A stretch of DNA of 9,225 bases from Bog-950 sp964620645 (GTDB lineage: Bacteria > Bacteroidota > Bacteroidia > Chitinophagales > LD1), in contig CAZUHU010000153.1 in assembly GCA_964620645.1 (NCBI GenBank), forward strand, positions 1 to 9,225, read 5' to 3'. Both the position numbers and the translations under genes were made by a program. Below the pieces are notes generated by a model that did not search any database, was not told where the DNA came from, and was given only the letters and a program-made list of their open reading frames with translations. Shown here piece by piece: positions 1 through 6,643 of this stretch; the first letter of the stretch is position 1, and every line of letters begins with the position of its first letter.

Positions 1-290
1 ATGTATTGTTGGGCGGGTTTCGCATACATGGCAGGCAACTTTCTATGCAGGAGCCCGAGCGCTACAGAGCCGAATCGCAATTACACGTGGCAGCGCTTAA
101 GAAAAAGCTGTTCAGCAAACAACCTCTTTTTCGTATAAGAACCTTTTTTGCATTTATCAGTAAACTGCTGTATTACTATAACATCCCCCTGCTTAATGGT
201 ATTTATCCCAGCCTTTTAAATCTGCCACCATATATATATTATGAGCATTATAAGCAAAGGTTTATCCTTGCAAAAGGAAGGAGCTTATGA
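1..290 (+). CDS. C-terminal end of a probable family 2 glycosyltransferase (5' truncated by the window edge)
   Basis: The reading frame is already open at the first base (codon phase begins at base 3), so this is the last ~96 codons of a longer gene. The TTG at 6 is best read as an internal leucine, not a start. The visible part opens with V-L-L-G-G-F-R-I-H-G-R-Q-L-S, followed by a Tyr-rich, basic helix-like stretch (Y-R-A-E-S). Many GT2 glycosyltransferases end with an L-G-G-F/Y-R-x-H-x-x-Q-x-S segment just after the catalytic domain, followed by a basic amphipathic tail. The catalytic DxD region would lie outside the window, so the assignment rests on this short tail. The stop overlaps the next start (ATGA), which points to one operon with the TMTC-like gene and a role in making a glycan or a lipid-linked sugar. 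An unrelated protein with a similar tail cannot be excluded. Confidence 0.55.
   Translation, partial: VLLGGFRIHGRQLSMQEPERYRAESQLHVAALKKKLFSKQPLFRIRTFFAFISKLLYYYNIPLLNGIYPSLLNLPPYIYYEHYKQRFILAKGRSL
275..290 (+). promoter_or_regulatory. Shine-Dalgarno-like site and ATGA start/stop overlap
   Basis: A purine run, AGGAAGGAG (275-283), lies just before the ATG at 287. It contains AAGGAG with 3 nt spacing and AAAGGA with about 8 nt spacing. The ATG shares bases with the TGA (288-290) of the preceding gene. Strong Shine-Dalgarno sequences are uncommon in Bacteroidota, so this one supports the chosen start and suggests translational coupling of the two genes. Confidence 0.6.
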
Positions 291-3130
291 GTAAGACTGA
301 CAAAAAACCGGTAACCGCTAAAGTTAAAGCGCCATCATCCTCTTTCCTCCAAACCCATTTCTATACACTTGTAATTCTGCTTTTTTCTGCAGGGCTTTAC
401 ATCAATACTCTACCTAATAATTATAATCTTGATGATGAGCTTGTAACACAAAACCACAAGCTTACCTCGCAGGGCATAAAGGCCATACCAACCATTTTTA
501 CCTCACCTTATTATAGTGATGAAATGGGGTATAGCTACGACTACCGCCCTTTAGTTTTGGTCACTTTTGCAATTGAGCACCAAATCTTCGGAGATAATCC
601 GCATGTATCGCACTTTATTAACCTTCTCATTTACTTTCTGCTGTGCCTGGCATTGTTCCGCTTATTGCAAACCATTTTTGCAAGGTCGCAACTACCGTTA
701 CTGCCATTTATTGCAGTACTACTTTTTATTGCGCACCCCTTGCACACCGAAGCGGTAGCAAGCATTAAAAACCGCGATGAGATATTGTCTTTGCTCTTTT
801 CGGTATTAGCGCTGCACTGGGCATTACGTACTCCTTTAAAGGGTATTCTAACCAGTAGCCTGCTTTCAGTAGTTTTTTATACCCTGGCGCTGTTAACCAA
901 GCCCACCGCTTTTACTTTCGCGCTAATCATTCCTTTAATGCTGGTGGCAGTTAATGCTCAATTTGCAATGGCAATCGGGGCTTCGGTGGTATTGTCGTTA
1001 ATCTCTTTATTGTTCATGTCAGGCTATTCTACCAGGCTTAAGTTTGTTTTTCTTTTTGGAGTTTTAGCAAGTACTGTAGGAGCTACAGTACTTGCCAATA
1101 TTGCGCTGCTGTTTGCCAAAATCAAAAAGGCTTTTCTATCCCTCGTTTCATTTGTGTGGACACTGCTAAAAAAGGCCTTGCCTTACCTTTTATTCATCGT
1201 TGCTATTGCTCCCGTAGTTGTTTTTTTTCTTACCGGCCTAAAGCACGATTGGCTGCTTGTAATTACCCTCGCTATATCAGCAGCCCTCTTTTTATTCAAT
1301 AAATCTTTGGTTCCGCAAATAATTGCGCTGCTTGTTTTTGAAGCCGTATTAATGGCCATTGAACCGCGGTTGACGCCTTATGTAAACACTGCGCCCTACG
1401 TGGTTAACCTTGTATTGCTAATTGCTTTGTATTGGCGGGTTGAAAGACCAATGCAGTTTCTTCTTGCAGCCTTATACATTGTTCAAACGGCGTTGGCAAC
1501 GTTTCTTATGGCCACTTCTAATATTGCCCCTGCCCTTTTGGTAGCTGCCATTTGTATGTTGCCTGTTTTTTGGCCCCGGAAAAATTACCACAAAATACTT
1601 TTGGGTATTGCTGCCACTGTAGGCCTTAGCATAAACGTTTACGACACTGCCAACGGCAAAGGGCCGGATATTGAAATGCTGCTTATGCTGTTAGCACTGG
1701 CGGGTTACGTATTTAGTGTTGGAAAAGGATGGTATGCGAAGTTTGTTGGGGGTTTCTTTGTTTACCTTGTAAGTGTGGTTATTGTTTCAGATGTAATAGT
1801 TTACAATAAGCACCAGCAGCTAGCCAAAATTGAACAGGAGGAATATGCCAAAAATAACAGCCTCAAAAAAAATGTGGCAACTATCCCTGTGGTTGATACT
1901 GCCAAAATTTTAACTCCTGTAATAACAAATGTCGATACTGTTGCAGCAACGCCCATATTACTACCTACCATTTCTCCCGGTGTAACGGACCGGCCGCTGG
2001 ATTTTGTTGAAGCCCCTGTACAAAGTTTTTCGCCTCTTTCTGTACGTTTAGCAACCGGTTCAGTGGTGTCGTTACGTTACATTAAAAGCCTGCTGCTTCC
2101 TTATCCTCTATACTTTTATTATGGCTACAGCGTAATATCCCCGGCCTCATTTGCTGATATAGAAGCTATTTGTGGGGCAGTGCTTATTGTGCTGATGGCA
2201 ATATTGTTATTGCTTTCCATCACCCATAAAAGATTGGTTTTCGCTGTTAGCATTTCATTTATACTTATCTTCCTTTTATCCCTCTCCAATGTGTTCTTCA
2301 CCATTCCGGGCATGATGGGCGACAGATACATGCTGGCTCCTTCAATTGGCCTCGCAATTCTGTTAGCCTGGGCCATGTTATATGTATTCAAAGCCTTAAG
2401 CACAACCAATCTTGCAATTTTGCCCCCCACTGCAAAGTACTTTTTAGCTGTAACATTGGTTTGCTACAGCACAATTACCTTTACGCGAAACTTTCAGTGG
2501 TACGATAAGCTGACTTTAATGCAACATGACATTGAAGGCCTAAACGAATCTGCACAGGCACACAACCTTCTTGGGCATGTTTTAATGGCGGAAAGCATGG
2601 ACCCCAAAAACTCAATTAGCCAGCGTCAAATGCAGTTAGATGCCGTAAGCCATTTCAGAAAAGCGCTGGATATCTATCCCAAATTCTTTAATGTGGCCTT
2701 TGATTTAGGCAGAGCGTACGAACAATTGAATATGCCGGACAGCGCCATTGTTGCTTATCAAAAGGCCCTGCAACTAAATAACACCTATTATCAAATCCAT
2801 CTTAACTTATCAAACCTGTTAATCAACAGTGGGCGGCCGGTTGAAGCCGTGCCCCTGCTTGAAACTTTTATTAAAGGCAGCCCTAAGGATTACACCGGTT
2901 ATGAAAAACTGAGCTTCGTCTATTTCCGCTTAGGCCAATACGCCGAATCTGTATTGGTAAACAAAGCGGCTATCAAAGAATTGCCAAACGAAGCCGCAGC
3001 CTACATCAACATAGCGCGTGTGTTTAAAACAATGGAGCAAAGCGATAGTGCAAAAGCTTATTTGAACAAGGCGCTAACTATTGCGCCGGGAAATTCTGAC
3101 GCCCTCATTTTACTTAACTCGCTTAAATAG
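287..3130 (+). CDS. TMTC-like polytopic membrane glycosyltransferase (GT-C type) with C-terminal TPR repeats
   Basis: This 947-residue protein has many membrane spans and a TPR tail. The order of motifs matches TMTC-type O-mannosyltransferases and their bacterial relatives: a first span (~24-42), a loop with Asp49-Asp50 (the acidic pair typical of GT-C enzymes), Y-R-P-L (86-89), F-G-x-N-P then H-F-I-N-L-L (101-114), H-P-L-H-T-E-A-V (150-157) with N-R-D-E (162-165), L-L-T-K-P-T (202-207), Y-I-K-S-L-L-L-P (598-605), G-D-R-Y-x-L-A-P-S-I-G (678-688) and T-R-N-x-x-W (733-738). About five TPRs follow (~756-934). The known role of the family is sugar transfer from a lipid-phosphate donor to acceptors outside the cytoplasmic membrane. 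Between ~226 and 505 lies a block of about ten extra hydrophobic segments, and then a Pro/Thr/Val-rich loop (~507-590) that is probably periplasmic. The 4-bp overlap with the upstream glycosyltransferase and the sulfotransferases downstream fit surface glycan or glycoprotein assembly. Sugar and acceptor are unknown. Confidence 0.8.
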   Translation: MSKTDKKPVTAKVKAPSSSFLQTHFYTLVILLFSAGLYINTLPNNYNLDDELVTQNHKLTSQGIKAIPTIFTSPYYSDEMGYSYDYRPLVLVTFAIEHQIFGDNPHVSHFINLLIYFLLCLALFRLLQTIFARSQLPLLPFIAVLLFIAHPLHTEAVASIKNRDEILSLLFSVLALHWALRTPLKGILTSSLLSVVFYTLALLTKPTAFTFALIIPLMLVAVNAQFAMAIGASVVLSLISLLFMSGYSTRLKFVFLFGVLASTVGATVLANIALLFAKIKKAFLSLVSFVWTLLKKALPYLLFIVAIAPVVVFFLTGLKHDWLLVITLAISAALFLFNKSLVPQIIALLVFEAVLMAIEPRLTPYVNTAPYVVNLVLLIALYWRVERPMQFLLAALYIVQTALATFLMATSNIAPALLVAAICMLPVFWPRKNYHKILLGIAATVGLSINVYDTANGKGPDIEMLLMLLALAGYVFSVGKGWYAKFVGGFFVYLVSVVIVSDVIVYNKHQQLAKIEQEEYAKNNSLKKNVATIPVVDTAKILTPVITNVDTVAATPILLPTISPGVTDRPLDFVEAPVQSFSPLSVRLATGSVVSLRYIKSLLLPYPLYFYYGYSVISPASFADIEAICGAVLIVLMAILLLLSITHKRLVFAVSISFILIFLLSLSNVFFTIPGMMGDRYMLAPSIGLAILLAWAMLYVFKALSTTNLAILPPTAKYFLAVTLVCYSTITFTRNFQWYDKLTLMQHDIEGLNESAQAHNLLGHVLMAESMDPKNSISQRQMQLDAVSHFRKALDIYPKFFNVAFDLGRAYEQLNMPDSAIVAYQKALQLNNTYYQIHLNLSNLLINSGRPVEAVPLLETFIKGSPKDYTGYEKLSFVYFRLGQYAESVLVNKAAIKELPNEAAAYINIARVFKTMEQSDSAKAYLNKALTIAPGNSDALILLNSLK

Positions 3131-3219
3131 TTCAGTGCATTTAAGCGGTTTATGTACCGCTTGTAATCAGACAAAAACTGAAGTTAACGCCTGTTAAATC
3201 ACAAAAATCGTTATGCAGT

Positions 3220-3241
3220 AAGGCGGCATTTGCCTTTTTTT
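3220..3241 (+). terminator. Terminator-like hairpin just before the arylsulfotransferase start
   Basis: AAGGC (3220-3224) and GCCTT (3232-3236) form a 5-bp stem around a 7-nt loop, and the T-run reaches 3241. The stem is short. It sits 84 bp after the TMTC-like stop and only 7 nt before the ATG at 3249. It may end the upstream transcript or attenuate entry into the next gene. Confidence 0.4.
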
Positions 3242-3248
3242 GGGCGCG

Positions 3249-4361
3249 ATGAAAACACTGTTTTTGAGCACAAAACATGTGCTCCATTTTTTGTGCGTGT
3301 TAACCGCAGTAAGTGCAATTGCACAGCAACCAAAACCAGCCGAGATAAGCCTTTACAAACCAACATTAAGTTTTAATGGTGTTAACTGCGTTGCAGGCGC
3401 CACTTATTATGATATGAATGGCAAATTGGTTAAACAACGAAATGGCGCATTAGACCTAACCATTGATAAACACCGTTACGTAGGCAAAAATGAGGAAGGT
3501 GGTATTTCCTGTTTTTACGATTCAAGCGTTTTGTGGAGCATAAACATGGAGCCGCACCACTCCATTGTAATGGATAAAGACAGCAATATTCTTTTTCTTA
3601 CAAAAGAAAAAAGCCGCTATAAGGATACGTCGCAGATAGACATGGATGTGCTTTACACTGTTAATCTGCAAGGGAAAATAGTGCGCAGGCAAAGTTTTAT
3701 AACCCTGGCTGATCAGCTGGAAGATTACTTACCATTCTCGCAGGATTCCGTTATTCATAAAAACCTTCAACTGGTTCGCCGCTTTCATTTTCCCGAAGAG
3801 TCCTATTATCAGGAGTTCTTTCACATAAACTATGTTCAAATTATCCCGCCAAATCCGTTAGAGAAAAAGGATAGCGCCTTTAGGCAAGGTGGCCTTTTAG
3901 TAAGCGATTTCAGGAACAATTTTATGGCCATTCTTGATCCCGAAAATTTTAATGTTAGGTGGTTTCGCTTTCAGCCGGATAGTTATGGAGGGCAGCACTG
4001 TCCGCAAATGCTAAGCGATGGCCGAATCATTTATTTTGTAAACGACGTTTACGACAAAAATGATAGCCTGCATTCTGAAATAAGAATTTTGAATCCTTTA
4101 ACCGGTAAAACCGAATGGAGTTATGGTGCCGCTCCTTCAGAAAAATTTTTCAGCATTACACAAGGTTACTGCCAGCCATTGCCTAATGGCAATATTCTTG
4201 TTACAGTAAACAATTACGTTATTGAAGGAGAGGTTTATGTAATGGAGGTAACCCCCAACAAAGAAATTGTTTGGAAATGGACGCCTGCTAATTTACCGGT
4301 TAGTAATTTCACAGCGCGTGAGAGATTTTATAAAGTGGAACGCAATGCAGCGGCCCTTTAG
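3249..4361 (+). CDS. Secreted arylsulfotransferase-like (ASST family) beta-propeller protein
   Basis: The protein is 370 residues from the ATG at 3249. An in-frame TTG at 3240 would add three residues, but the ATG leads straight into a Sec signal peptide (basic start, hydrophobic core ~11-21, cleavage likely after S-A-I-A at residue 25). The body shows the repeating pattern of aryl-sulfate sulfotransferases: H-H-S-I-V-x-D-x-D-S-N-I-L (103-115), F-H-I-N-Y (191-195), G-L-L-V-S-D-F-R-N-N (215-224), G-G-Q-H (247-250) followed by M-L-S-D-G-R-I-I-Y-F, and later Q-P-L-P-N-G-N-I-L-V-T and M-E-V-T-P-N-K-E-I-V-W-K-W. Family members are six-bladed propellers that move sulfate between phenolic compounds through a sulfated histidine, without PAPS. 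His103 or His104, His192, Arg222 and His250 are candidates for the catalytic His/Arg set; this mapping is inferred. The protein is shorter than E. coli-type ASST, so a non-catalytic propeller remains possible. It lies between the TMTC-like gene and a second sulfotransferase. Confidence 0.74.
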   Translation: MKTLFLSTKHVLHFLCVLTAVSAIAQQPKPAEISLYKPTLSFNGVNCVAGATYYDMNGKLVKQRNGALDLTIDKHRYVGKNEEGGISCFYDSSVLWSINMEPHHSIVMDKDSNILFLTKEKSRYKDTSQIDMDVLYTVNLQGKIVRRQSFITLADQLEDYLPFSQDSVIHKNLQLVRRFHFPEESYYQEFFHINYVQIIPPNPLEKKDSAFRQGGLLVSDFRNNFMAILDPENFNVRWFRFQPDSYGGQHCPQMLSDGRIIYFVNDVYDKNDSLHSEIRILNPLTGKTEWSYGAAPSEKFFSITQGYCQPLPNGNILVTVNNYVIEGEVYVMEVTPNKEIVWKWTPANLPVSNFTARERFYKVERNAAAL

Positions 4362-4397
4362 GCTTATTGGTGCGATATATTTTTAAAGCTGTACAGA

Positions 4398-5411
4398 GTG
4401 TTTAAGTCTATACAAATGATTGGTACGCAGAGGTCCGGCTCTAACCTGTTGCGTGTTATGTTGAATCAATTGCCGGAACTTATTGCACCGCATCCGCCTC
4501 ATATTATTAATGTGTTTGCCCCGCTTGTTAAATTCTACGGCGACCTCGATAATCAGGAGAACTTTAAAATCCTTGTTAATGACGTTTGCCCACTTATTGA
4601 GCGCAACCCCGTACAATGGAATTTAAATTTTGACAGAAAGGAAATTGCTTCAGCTTGCAAAAAAAGATCTTTGATAAGCCTATTCATTGTCTTGCACAAT
4701 TACAAGGCCAGCCAAAATGCAAAGGCCACCTGGTGTTGTAAAAGCCTTGAAGCTGTAAACCACTTACATTTGTTTACTGAAGCCGGCTTTAACCCCTTCA
4801 TAATATATCTCTATCGCGATGGAAGAGATGTTGCCTGCTCCTTTAAGCGTGTTTTAATAGGGGAAAAACACATTTACCACCTGGCAGTAAAATGGGCTGA
4901 AGAACAAGAAAGAGCGTTAAGCTACGTTCAACGGCTTTCTGAAGAAGAATACACCATGTTCAACTATCGCAAACTTCTAGATAACCCACGAGAGGTGGTG
5001 AAAGAAATCTGTGACAAAACCGGCCTGCGCTATTCTGATGCTATTTTAGATTACTACAAATCTGAGGAGGCGCAAAACACTTCACTGGCAGGCAGCATGT
5101 GGAACAACCTTGTTAAGCCTGTTATTAAAAACAACACCAACAAATTTCCTAAAGAACTTAGCAGCGAAGAGATTGAAATATTTGAACGCGTAGCCGGACG
5201 CACCTTAATCAAATTAGGATATGAGTTGGTCACCAAACCTGTTTCAACCTCCTTTAGCACCCAGGAAATTGCTTTTTTCGATAGTGAAAACGTTCGGCTT
5301 AAAAAACTTGCTTACGAAAACGCAGCCCCTGAAGACATTGAACACCGCAAGGCGTATGACGATTACATTTCAGAACTAAAGCAACGGCTTAAAGAAGCCC
5401 CGCTTAAATAG
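4398..5411 (+). CDS. PAPS-dependent-type sulfotransferase (Sulfotransfer_3-like)
   Basis: This is a 337-residue cytoplasmic-type protein without a signal peptide. The N-terminal P-loop-like motif T-Q-R-S-G-S-N-L-L (10-18) matches the 5'-phosphosulfate-binding loop, and R-D-G-R-D-V-A-C-S-F (140-149) matches the 3'-phosphate-binding motif. Other family marks are W-C-C-K-S (112-116), F-N-Y-R-K-L-L-D-N-P (188-197), and a closing L-S-x-E-E-I-E...L-x-K-L-G-Y-E segment (254-276). The known reaction is sulfate transfer from PAPS to a hydroxyl or amine of a sugar, lipid or protein; the acceptor here is not evident. The start is GTG at 4398. The later ATG at 4416 would remove the beta strand S-I-Q-M-I-G that normally precedes the P-loop, so GTG is preferred. 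The gene follows the ASST-like gene by 36 bp in the same reading frame and is probably co-transcribed. A charged helical tail (~295-337) extends past the sulfotransferase core. Confidence 0.85.
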   Translation: MFKSIQMIGTQRSGSNLLRVMLNQLPELIAPHPPHIINVFAPLVKFYGDLDNQENFKILVNDVCPLIERNPVQWNLNFDRKEIASACKKRSLISLFIVLHNYKASQNAKATWCCKSLEAVNHLHLFTEAGFNPFIIYLYRDGRDVACSFKRVLIGEKHIYHLAVKWAEEQERALSYVQRLSEEEYTMFNYRKLLDNPREVVKEICDKTGLRYSDAILDYYKSEEAQNTSLAGSMWNNLVKPVIKNNTNKFPKELSSEEIEIFERVAGRTLIKLGYELVTKPVSTSFSTQEIAFFDSENVRLKKLAYENAAPEDIEHRKAYDDYISELKQRLKEAPLK

Positions 5412-5422
5412 GGTTTAATTTT
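5395..5422 (+). terminator. Weak candidate terminator between convergent genes
   Basis: AAGCCC (5395-5400) can pair with GGGTTT (5411-5416), with one G-T wobble and a 10-nt loop. It is followed by AATTTT. The hairpin spans the sulfotransferase stop codon (5409-5411), and only 18 bp separate this gene from the convergent lipoprotein gene. The loop is long and the stem modest, so this is tentative. Confidence 0.28.
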
Positions 5423-5429
5423 AAAAAGC

Positions 5430-6551
5430 TTATGGATACTGCGCATAATAAACATTGCCCCAATTGTAGCAGTGATTATTTGTAGTAATTGTAGCAGACA
5501 GGTCAAGAATTCCATACCAATCTCCGGCTGAAGGCGCACTTGCACTGCCATCGCCATTGGTATCGCCACCAAAGGTATCATCCTTATAGCTGGTAAAAAC
5601 TACACCCGGTAAATCATGGCCCTGTATGGTGCTAAAGCCCTCTTTTATGTCGATACGGTTGTAGCCCGGTGATGGAAGGTCCGCCACTTTAATAATAACA
5701 TTGGAGGCCAAAATCAGTTTAAGTCCATCGCCAATAGCAATAGAACCGGTAACAACAAAAGGCACTTCATCTTCGGTCCAACTTACATCCGTAGTTGGCT
5801 CGTTAGGGTCGCCGGTTATAAAAATACCGTTCAGTTGGTTTTTCTCTGCGCTGTTATTAGGGTTATGGAAGGTGTTGCTGTTATCTACACTGATTGCAGG
5901 GTTTAGGAACATAGGCTTAATACAGCCGTAAAATGTACTGTTTGTTATGCTAAACTGAGGATTGTTGCAACTGTTGGCATCAACAACGCCGTAACCGTTA
6001 TAGCTAGTTTCGCCACCGCAATAGGCAAAAGTGCAATGGTCTATTTTGCCATAGTAGTACGAAAATTCCAAAGTAGGCTGGCCTGCGCCACTACCGGGGC
6101 CCTCGCCACCGTATAAAAATTTACAGTAGGTGAACTTACAGTTGTTGCTGTTAATGATTATGCCGCCCCAATCGCCACGCGCAGCACTTGTCGCACTTCC
6201 ATCGCCATTGTTATCTCCACCGTTGCTATCATCCTTGTAGGAGGTAAAAATTATTGGTTTTGATGCTGTTCCTTCAGCCAAAATACGGCCTGAATTGCTA
6301 ACCAAAATAGAGTTGTCGCCAACTATATCCTTAAACTTAACAATAGCACCCGGCTGAATAGTTAGTGTACTGGTAACGCTAATCTGGTTTACACCAATTA
6401 CATAAACGTGGCAGTCCTCCCAGGTGGTTGGGCTGCTTATATCATTATTTACTTCCACAACAGTTGGGGTGCAATCCTGTGGAGTTTCATCTTTTTTACA
6501 AGATGAAATGAGCACTGTTAAAATGAAAATAAATAAATACAACTTTTTCAT
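5430..6551 (-). CDS. Surface lipoprotein with beta-helix fold and duplicated Asp/Gly-rich motifs
   Basis: The protein is 373 residues. A lipoprotein signal peptide ends L-I-S-S-C, with Cys18 as the lipidated residue. The next residues are K-K-D-E, which fits the Bacteroidota lipoprotein export signal that sends lipoproteins to the outer face of the outer membrane. Two related units follow. Unit 1 (~42-140) and unit 2 (~256-355) each run from a Trp-containing strand through a 'T-I-Q-P-G-A-I-V-K-F'-like segment to F-T-S-Y-K-D-D-x-x-G-G-D-x-N-G-D-G-S-A (102-120 and 319-337) and then G-D-W-x-G-I. Between them lies a Cys/Asn/Tyr-rich stretch (~138-235) with short strand-turn repeats typical of right-handed parallel beta-helices. 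The D-x-N-x-D-G spacing resembles calcium-binding loops, so metal binding is plausible but unproven. Polysaccharide lyase or adhesin-like roles are known for beta-helix folds; no catalytic site is recognisable here. No C-terminal type IX sorting domain is evident, as expected for a lipid-anchored protein. Confidence 0.8.
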   Translation of the reverse strand: MKKLYLFIFILTVLISSCKKDETPQDCTPTVVEVNNDISSPTTWEDCHVYVIGVNQISVTSTLTIQPGAIVKFKDIVGDNSILVSNSGRILAEGTASKPIIFTSYKDDSNGGDNNGDGSATSAARGDWGGIIINSNNCKFTYCKFLYGGEGPGSGAGQPTLEFSYYYGKIDHCTFAYCGGETSYNGYGVVDANSCNNPQFSITNSTFYGCIKPMFLNPAISVDNSNTFHNPNNSAEKNQLNGIFITGDPNEPTTDVSWTEDEVPFVVTGSIAIGDGLKLILASNVIIKVADLPSPGYNRIDIKEGFSTIQGHDLPGVVFTSYKDDTFGGDTNGDGSASAPSAGDWYGILDLSATITTNNHCYNWGNVYYAQYP

Positions 6552-6567
6552 AACTCTCTTTTTTTCG

Positions 6568-6575
6568 AAAATATA
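6568..6575 (-). promoter_or_regulatory. Possible -7 promoter element of the beta-helix lipoprotein gene
   Basis: On the minus strand TATATTTT matches seven of eight positions of the Bacteroidota -7 consensus TAnnTTTG, 17 bp before the start codon. A promoter must lie in 6552-6596 if the terminator upstream works. No convincing -33 TTTG was seen, and the area is AT-rich, so chance matches are likely. Confidence 0.25.
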
Positions 6576-6596
6576 AAATTCTGAATGGGTTATAAT

Positions 6597-6622
6597 AAAA
6601 AAGCGCCCCTAAAAGGGGCGCT
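6597..6622 (-). terminator. Strong intrinsic terminator of the cytochrome c peroxidase gene
   Basis: AGCGCCCCT (6602-6610) and AGGGGCGCT (6614-6622) form a perfect 9-bp GC-rich stem with a 3-nt loop. On the minus strand the stem is followed by a T-run (complement of 6597-6601). It begins 21 bp past the peroxidase stop and ends 45 bp before the next gene's start, so it separates the two minus-strand genes. Confidence 0.9.
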
Positions 6623-6643
6623 CTACTATGGGCACAAGTAGAT

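Noticed and set aside
231..242. TATATATATT tract that looks like a promoter
   Set aside because: It lies within the end of the glycosyltransferase frame (Tyr-Ile-Tyr-Tyr codons), and the overlapping genes argue for read-through from upstream.
2125..2430. 101-codon open frame on the minus strand
   Set aside because: It is antisense to the conserved G-D-R-Y region of the TMTC-like gene and shows no family resemblance.
3143..3162. Perfect 7-bp inverted repeat AAGCGGT...ACCGCTT just after the TMTC-like stop
   Set aside because: It could be an RNA hairpin, but no T-run follows it, so it is not called a terminator; it may be chance or a 3'-end stabiliser.
5701..5931. 76-codon open frame on the plus strand inside the lipoprotein gene
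   Set aside because: It is a shadow of the beta-helix gene on the other strand, low in complexity and without a start context.
5533..6250. Near-identical DNA stretches about 660 bp apart
   Set aside because: They encode the two copies of the protein motif in the beta-helix lipoprotein and do not form a mobile or CRISPR-like repeat.
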